Shown in pieces: positions 41,582-45,796 of a stretch of 45,796 bases of DNA. Origin of the DNA: Polyangiaceae bacterium (GTDB lineage: Bacteria; Myxococcota_A; Polyangia; Polyangiales; Polyangiaceae); assembly GCA_022842465.1 (NCBI GenBank), contig JALHPN010000047.1, positions 1 to 45,796 on the forward strand, in the 5' to 3' direction. The position numbers and the translations under genes are program-made. The notes under the pieces are model-generated. The model searched no databases. It worked only from the letters and a program-made list of their open reading frames with translations, and had not been told where the DNA came from. Every line of letters begins with the position of its first letter. Positions within the stretch are counted from its first letter, which is position 1.

Positions 41582-42583
41582 ATGCGCCGCGTGCTCGCCG
41601 GAACCGTCGTCGCCCTGGGTGGATGTGGCGCCGTCTTCGGCATCGGCGATTTGCCGCCTCTCGAGCTGGACCCGGACGCGGCCGCGGACGCGCGCGTCGC
41701 GATTGCCCCGGACGGCGCGGAGCCAGCCGACGCGCTCGATGCGCGTCCGCCCGCGAGCGACGCCGGTCTCGACCCCGACGCCGATCCCCGCTGGGCACTC
41801 TGGCCGATCCCGCCCGACGATCCTCCCGCGGCCTCTTTCGTGACGGAGAACGCCGGGACGGACCGCATCCTCACGGACCTCGTGACCCAGCTCCGTTGGC
41901 AGGATCCCGAGGCGGATGCGATCCGGGCGCTGGGGGAGGCGCAGGACTACTGCGCCTCGCTGGTCCTCGGCGGTCGCGACGACTGGCGCGTGCCGACCCG
42001 CATCGAGGCGGCGTCCATCCTGCGCATCGGTCCCGCCGTCTTCGAGAACGCTCCCTCGTCCTTCGTCGGAAGGAAGACGTCGGGCGACTGCCACTGGACG
42101 AGCTCGATCGCGTCGACTGGCACTCCCTGGGCCGTCGCCGGCGACGTCGGTCTGAACACGCTCGGGCCCTGCTACGTGCGCTGCGTCCGAGGTGCGCCGG
42201 AGCTCGGAGCGCCGCGTCGCCCGACGTACGACGTCACGGCCGACTCCGTGCTCGAGCCGAGGACGGGCCTCGTGTGGGAGCGGACCCCTCCCGGCGCCGC
42301 GACGTCTCGTGACGCGGCGGCCGCGCGATGTGCGGCGCTCACGCTGCGCGGGAGGGTCGGCCGCCTCCCCACGATCAAGGAGCTCTTGTCGCTCGTCGCC
42401 GAGGAGAAGAAGCTCCCCGCGATCGACCCCGCCTTCGGTGGCAACCTCGAGACGCTGTACTGGTCGTCGACGGTCTCGAACGGCAGCGGCTGGCTCGTGG
42501 GCTTCGACGACGGGACGACGCGCCGCTTTGCCGAATCGCAGCAAGGCCTCACGGCCCTCGCACGCTGCGTCGCGACCCTCTGA
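41582..42583 (+). CDS. DUF1566 (Lcl-type) lipoprotein
   Basis: A 333-residue lipoprotein: lipobox LGGC (Cys15), an Ala/Asp/Pro-rich spacer, and two DUF1566-like units. Unit 1 runs ~90-180 (LTDLVTQLRWQDPEAD, AQDYCASLVLGGRDDWRVPTR, SSFVGRKTSGDCHWTSS) and unit 2 ~210-333 (VLEPRTGLVWERTPPG, GRVGRLPTIKELLSLV, ETLYWSSTVSNGSGWLVGF). This family is a C-type-lectin-like fold often on secreted or surface proteins, with a carbohydrate- or protein-binding role suspected. TATTCT ends 11 bases before the start. Its stop (42581-42583) abuts the convergent stop through the shared palindrome TGATCA. Confidence 0.85.
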   Translation: MRRVLAGTVVALGGCGAVFGIGDLPPLELDPDAAADARVAIAPDGAEPADALDARPPASDAGLDPDADPRWALWPIPPDDPPAASFVTENAGTDRILTDLVTQLRWQDPEADAIRALGEAQDYCASLVLGGRDDWRVPTRIEAASILRIGPAVFENAPSSFVGRKTSGDCHWTSSIASTGTPWAVAGDVGLNTLGPCYVRCVRGAPELGAPRRPTYDVTADSVLEPRTGLVWERTPPGAATSRDAAAARCAALTLRGRVGRLPTIKELLSLVAEEKKLPAIDPAFGGNLETLYWSSTVSNGSGWLVGFDDGTTRRFAESQQGLTALARCVATL

Positions 42584-43933
42584 TCAGTCCGAGCCCTCGC
42601 GGAGGCCGTGCTTCTCGAGGAGCTTGTAGAGGTACTTGCGCTCGATGCCGGCGACACGCGCCGCCTCCGAGAGGTTTCCGCCTACGCGACGCGTGAGCTC
42701 GGTGACGTACGCGCGCTCGAACCGCTCGAGGAGCTTCTCCTTCGCGTCGTGGTAGGGGAGATCGAGCGCGCCGAGACCATCGTCCTCTTCGGTCCGTCGC
42801 GACGGTCGCAGGACGAACGGCAGCTCTGCGAAGGACGCTCCCGCCGCGGCGAGCGCGCACGCCCGCGCGACCACGTTGCGGAGCTCGCGCACGTTGCCAG
42901 GCCAGCCGTGTGCCCGCAGGCGGTCGAGCGACGGCCCCGTCGGGACGAGGGCGCCGCGCCCGTTCGCCTCGAGGAAGTGCGCCACGAGCGCGGCGATGTC
43001 CTCGCGGCGCTTCCGGAGCGGCGGCATGTGCACCTCCACGACCGAGAGTCGGTAGTAGAGATCCTCGCGGAAGCTCCCGTCCGCCGCGGCCTCGAAGAGG
43101 TCCTTGTGCGTCGCGGCGACGAAGCGGACGTCGTGGCGCTCCGTCCTCGTGCCTCCAAGCGGTGTCGCCTCGCCTCGCTCGAGCATCCGGAGCAGCTTCG
43201 GCTGGAGCGCACGCGGGAGGTCCCCGATCTCGTCGAGGAAGAGCGTGCCGCCGTGGGCGCGTGCGAACGCGCCGACGTGATCGGCGTGGGCGCCCGTGAA
43301 AGCTCCCTTCTTGTGCCCGAAGAGCTCGCTCTCCACGAGCGTGTCGGAGGCGGCGCCGCAGTCGAAGACGACGAACGGCTTCTTTGCACGCGGGCTGTGA
43401 TCGTGGACGGCGCGTGCCGCGAGCTCCTTCCCCGTGCCGCTCTCCCCGAGGAGGAGCACCGGGAGGTCCGAGACGCTCGCGCGCTCGAGCACGCCGTAGA
43501 CGCGGCGGATGACGAGGCTGCCCCCGGCAAGGGCGCCGAAGGAGGTGGCATCGCTCGGCGGGACGTCTTCCACCTCCTCCGCGGCGAGGAGCTCGAGCGT
43601 CGTCTTGCCGATCTGGATCGTCGAGCCGAGCGGGACGACGACGTCCTTCACGGCGACGCCGTCGAGGAAGGTCCCGTTGGTCGAGCCGAGGTCCTTGACC
43701 GCGAAGCCGCCCGGCGCGGGAGACACCGAAACGTGGCGACGCGAGACGGCGGAATCGTCCACCGTCACGTCGCATGCGCCGTCGGCGCCGATCGTCACCC
43801 CGACGGCGGGGAGCGGCCACTCGCCGGTGAGGACGCCCTCGCGACGGACCCGGAGGCGGCTCCGCCCGCGCGGAACGGAGCGGTCGACTCGGTTCGTGAC
43901 GCGCGTGACGCCCATCGCGACGGAGTCAACCAC
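42584..43933 (-). CDS. FHA-domain sigma-54-dependent transcriptional activator
   Basis: A 449-residue protein. The FHA domain (~28-112) shows [23 protein letters not shown] and [12 protein letters not shown], the phosphothreonine-binding signature. The AAA+ domain (~135-360) has Walker [11 protein letters not shown] (~161-170), GAFTGA (210-215) and [11 protein letters not shown]. The C-terminus is a Fis-type HTH ([25 protein letters not shown]). FHA enhancer-binding proteins are a myxobacterial speciality: they respond to Ser/Thr kinase phosphorylation instead of a receiver domain. The two kinases in this window are possible partners but unlinked by sequence. The start is GTG at 43933; an ATG at 43915 is an alternative. 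Confidence 0.94.
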   Translation of the reverse strand: MVDSVAMGVTRVTNRVDRSVPRGRSRLRVRREGVLTGEWPLPAVGVTIGADGACDVTVDDSAVSRRHVSVSPAPGGFAVKDLGSTNGTFLDGVAVKDVVVPLGSTIQIGKTTLELLAAEEVEDVPPSDATSFGALAGGSLVIRRVYGVLERASVSDLPVLLLGESGTGKELAARAVHDHSPRAKKPFVVFDCGAASDTLVESELFGHKKGAFTGAHADHVGAFARAHGGTLFLDEIGDLPRALQPKLLRMLERGEATPLGGTRTERHDVRFVAATHKDLFEAAADGSFREDLYYRLSVVEVHMPPLRKRREDIAALVAHFLEANGRGALVPTGPSLDRLRAHGWPGNVRELRNVVARACALAAAGASFAELPFVLRPSRRTEEDDGLGALDLPYHDAKEKLLERFERAYVTELTRRVGGNLSEAARVAGIERKYLYKLLEKHGLREGSD

Positions 43934-43969
43934 GTCCGGCCCGCCTGGACCAGGTCACGCTCGACGCGC

Positions 43970-44791
43970 TCAGTTCGAGTCGAACGCGACGTCGAGCGTG
44001 CATTCGCGCTTCGTCCGGAGCGACCACGCGGACGGTTGCGACGCCTCGCCCGTGATCTCCACAGTGAGGCCGTGTACGCCGCTCTGGCCCTGGAACGCCG
44101 GCACCGTGAGCTCGACGATCTGCTCGGCGCCGGAGCGGACGGTGAAGGACCGCGCGACCTCGGACGCGAAGCCGTCCATCTTGAGCGCTCCCGTCGCGCC
44201 GGTGCGGCCGTCGTTCTTGATCGTCGCGCGCACGAGGAGAGGTGCGCCGCACGCGAGCGGTGACGCGAGGACCGCCGACGTCACGTTCACCTTGCCGCGC
44301 CGCCTTGGCTCGCCGTCGAGCCTCGTCTCGCCGGAGAAGGCGCACGACGGCGTGATGCGCACGACCCGCGGCGCCGTCGCCGCGCCCTCGAGACGGAGGC
44401 GGTCGCGCGTCGGTCCGCATCCGTCCCGGAGCCCGAGGCCGTCCTCGAAATCGACCTTCGTCTTCGCGCCGGCTGCCATGCTGACGGGCGTGCGCGCGAC
44501 GACGACCGGCGTCCCCTCGCCCATGCGCTCGACGACCAGCGTGCCCTCCACCGCCGTCGTCTGCGGGTTCTCGATCTCGACCTCGTAGGCGATCGCGCCC
44601 TCGGCGTACGGCGGCGTGAAGACCCCACCGAGCGCGCCGACCTTCACCGGCGCGCGTCGCACCGACGTGAAGAACGGCGGCCGCGCGGCGCGCGGCTCGA
44701 CCGAAGGCGCGCTCCGCGGCGGCTCGACGGGCGCCGGCGCGAGGCCGATGCCGGCGAACGAGAGGGCGACGAGGACGGCGTTCGAGCGCAT
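43970..44791 (-). CDS. Secreted beta-rich protein, CARDB-like
   Basis: A 273-residue protein with a signal peptide (MRSNAVLVALSFAGIGLAPA, cleavage near 20), a short Pro/Ala linker and two beta-sandwich-like stretches. Sequences such as YEVEIENPQTTAVEGTLVVER and LLVRATIKNDGRTGATGAL (shown in part) recall CARDB-type adhesion domains. Three cysteines appear in the middle (GCGPTRD, PSCAFS) and one near the end (RECTLD). No enzyme motif is visible. It could be an extracellular binding or structural protein. The ATG at 44791 has GGAAG upstream. The FHA activator lies 36 bases downstream on the same strand. Confidence 0.68.
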   Translation of the reverse strand: MRSNAVLVALSFAGIGLAPAPVEPPRSAPSVEPRAARPPFFTSVRRAPVKVGALGGVFTPPYAEGAIAYEVEIENPQTTAVEGTLVVERMGEGTPVVVARTPVSMAAGAKTKVDFEDGLGLRDGCGPTRDRLRLEGAATAPRVVRITPSCAFSGETRLDGEPRRRGKVNVTSAVLASPLACGAPLLVRATIKNDGRTGATGALKMDGFASEVARSFTVRSGAEQIVELTVPAFQGQSGVHGLTVEITGEASQPSAWSLRTKRECTLDVAFDSN

Positions 44792-44840
44792 GGTACTTCC
44801 GTTCCCGTACCCCCTGCCTCGGCCCTGTGCAAGGCGTTCC

Positions 44841-45796
44841 CTACTTGCACGTCGCCGGCGACGCGCTCGCGAGAGGGAGGAGCTCGCTGTACGCCTCGAT
44901 CCGGCGCCCGCCGAACGAGTCCGAGAGTCGCAGGAAGACGCGATGATCGACGGGCTGGATCTCGGCGGCCTCGTACGCCTCGGCGTCGGTCGTCGTGTCG
45001 CCGATCGCCCAGCGGATCGAGGCCCCCTCGGCGGCGAGCCGCGCGAGCGCCTCGGTCTTGAACTGGCGTGCGCTCTCGCCGGTCGCGCCGGTGACCCCCG
45101 CCGTCGTGATCACGATGCCCGGCGGGAAACCTGCATTCTGCAAGAAACTGCGGGTTCGACCCGACAGCCACTCCGGCCGCGCGGTGAGGTACACCGGGCG
45201 GACGCCCTTCGCCGCGAGCGCGGACAGCGCGTCGGCCGCCTTCGGATGGGCGGGGGAGTCCTCTCCCTCGAAGAGCGCGCGCCACTCGGCGGTCTCCGTC
45301 TCGGTGAGGGTGCCGTCCACGTCGCTCACGAAGATGGGCGTCCCGCTCGGGATGACGTCGATGACGGCGTCGGCGAACGTCGCGTCCGCGGCGACCACCA
45401 TCCGGACACGGTGGCGGCCGGCGGCGAGCGCCTTCGCTGCGGGGACGTCGAAGTACACACGCCCCCCCGAGTCCGCGACGCCGTCGACCGCGGCGTGGTC
45501 TCCCGGGTTCGTGGTGGTCGTCGTGCCGAGCTTCTCCCACGCGCCGGCGCAGCCGCGCTCGACGAAGACGTCGACCTCCTCGCCGCGGATGGCGATGTCG
45601 GCGAGGCTGTAGGTGAACTTTCCGAGGATCGTCTGCGGCGACCCTTCCGCGATCACCCGGTCGCGCCCGCGGTGGTTCGGGTCGGCGCGCGAGGTGAGCT
45701 GGCTCAGGGCGCTCTTCCATGGGCGCTTCGCCCCGAGCGTCGGGCCGCCCGCGCCGTTGCACGCGGGCATCGCGAGGCACGCCGGGAGCGCGCTCG
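44841..45796 (-). CDS. LNS2/lipin-like HAD phosphatase, 5' end cut by window edge
   Basis: The frame stays open to the window end, with a Cys-containing stretch (SALPACLAM) before the first internal ATG at 45770, so the true start, possibly with a lipoprotein or signal sequence, is probably outside. At least 318 codons are visible. The first half has a beta-rich region like the N-terminal module found with LNS2 domains (RVYFDVPAAKALAAGRHRVRM, shown in part). The second half is a HAD-type LNS2 domain: IFVSDVDGTLTETE (DxDxT motif), PVYLTARPEWLSGRT, and AIGDTTTDAEAY. Lipins of this type hydrolyse phosphatidate to diacylglycerol in eukaryotes; bacterial members are mostly uncharacterised. The nucleophile Asp and acid-base Asp are present. 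Confidence 0.78.
   Translation of the reverse strand, partial: SALPACLAMPACNGAGGPTLGAKRPWKSALSQLTSRADPNHRGRDRVIAEGSPQTILGKFTYSLADIAIRGEEVDVFVERGCAGAWEKLGTTTTTNPGDHAAVDGVADSGGRVYFDVPAAKALAAGRHRVRMVVAADATFADAVIDVIPSGTPIFVSDVDGTLTETETAEWRALFEGEDSPAHPKAADALSALAAKGVRPVYLTARPEWLSGRTRSFLQNAGFPPGIVITTAGVTGATGESARQFKTEALARLAAEGASIRWAIGDTTTDAEAYEAAEIQPVDHRVFLRLSDSFGGRRIEAYSELLPLASASPATCK

Overview
The window is very GC-rich, densely coded bacterial chromosome that looks like a myxobacterium, probably from the Polyangiales/Sorangiineae side. This is inferred from gene content: two eukaryotic-like Ser/Thr kinases with C-terminal membrane anchors, an FHA-domain sigma-54 activator, an NtrC-type response regulator, many short-tailed lipoproteins, proline-rich proteins and TPR proteins. 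Strong GC bias at third codon positions leaves very long open frames opposite real genes; I treated these as shadows. I count 37 protein genes, two of them cut by the window edges. I saw no rRNA, tRNA, CRISPR array, insertion sequence or prophage, and no gene-free stretch longer than 300 bases.

Layout. Positions 1-6400 hold a truncated BoxR-type regulator (helix-turn-helix plus shikimate-kinase-like domain), a small lipoprotein, a PH-like membrane protein, a membrane-bound spermidine-synthase-like protein, a PlsC-like acyltransferase and a BoxD-type aldehyde dehydrogenase. BoxR and BoxD together point to aerobic benzoyl-CoA (box) degradation, with other box genes probably left of the window. 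Positions 6400-7900 hold a tightly coupled minus-strand operon: small protein, MNT-fold nucleotidyltransferase, metallophosphoesterase. Divergent from it, 7968-12230 holds a LytS/LytTR-type two-component pair, a proline-rich tail-anchored protein and a Ser/Thr kinase.

Positions 12326-20300 are an envelope block: a 2038-residue alpha-2-macroglobulin lipoprotein with an intact thioester motif, an OmpA-like lipoprotein, a small TonB/AgmX-like lipoprotein and a YHS-domain lipoprotein. Positions 20300-24800 hold a short acyl-CoA-dehydrogenase-like protein, a divergent fused tandem of two DsbA/HCCA-isomerase domains, a protein with only a histidine-kinase H-box, and a convergent NtrC-like regulator. 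Positions 24900-35200 hold a probable nucleoside-phosphorylase-related protein, lipoproteins, an endonuclease/exonuclease/phosphatase-fold enzyme, a TPR protein, GpsA, a duplicated cysteine-rich lipoprotein, and a protein joining a degenerate trypsin domain to a caspase-like His/Cys domain. Positions 35490-45796 hold YgiQ-type radical SAM, a coupled Ser/Thr kinase and TPR membrane protein, small lipoproteins, an FHA sigma-54 activator and a partial LNS2/lipin-like phosphatase.

A recurring regulatory theme is a TA-N3-T hexamer ending only 6-9 bases before the start codon of at least nine genes, with no Shine-Dalgarno sequence. This is what leaderless transcripts would look like. A few other genes carry classical strong ribosome binding sites, and several pairs are joined by ATGA/GTGA stop-start overlaps.
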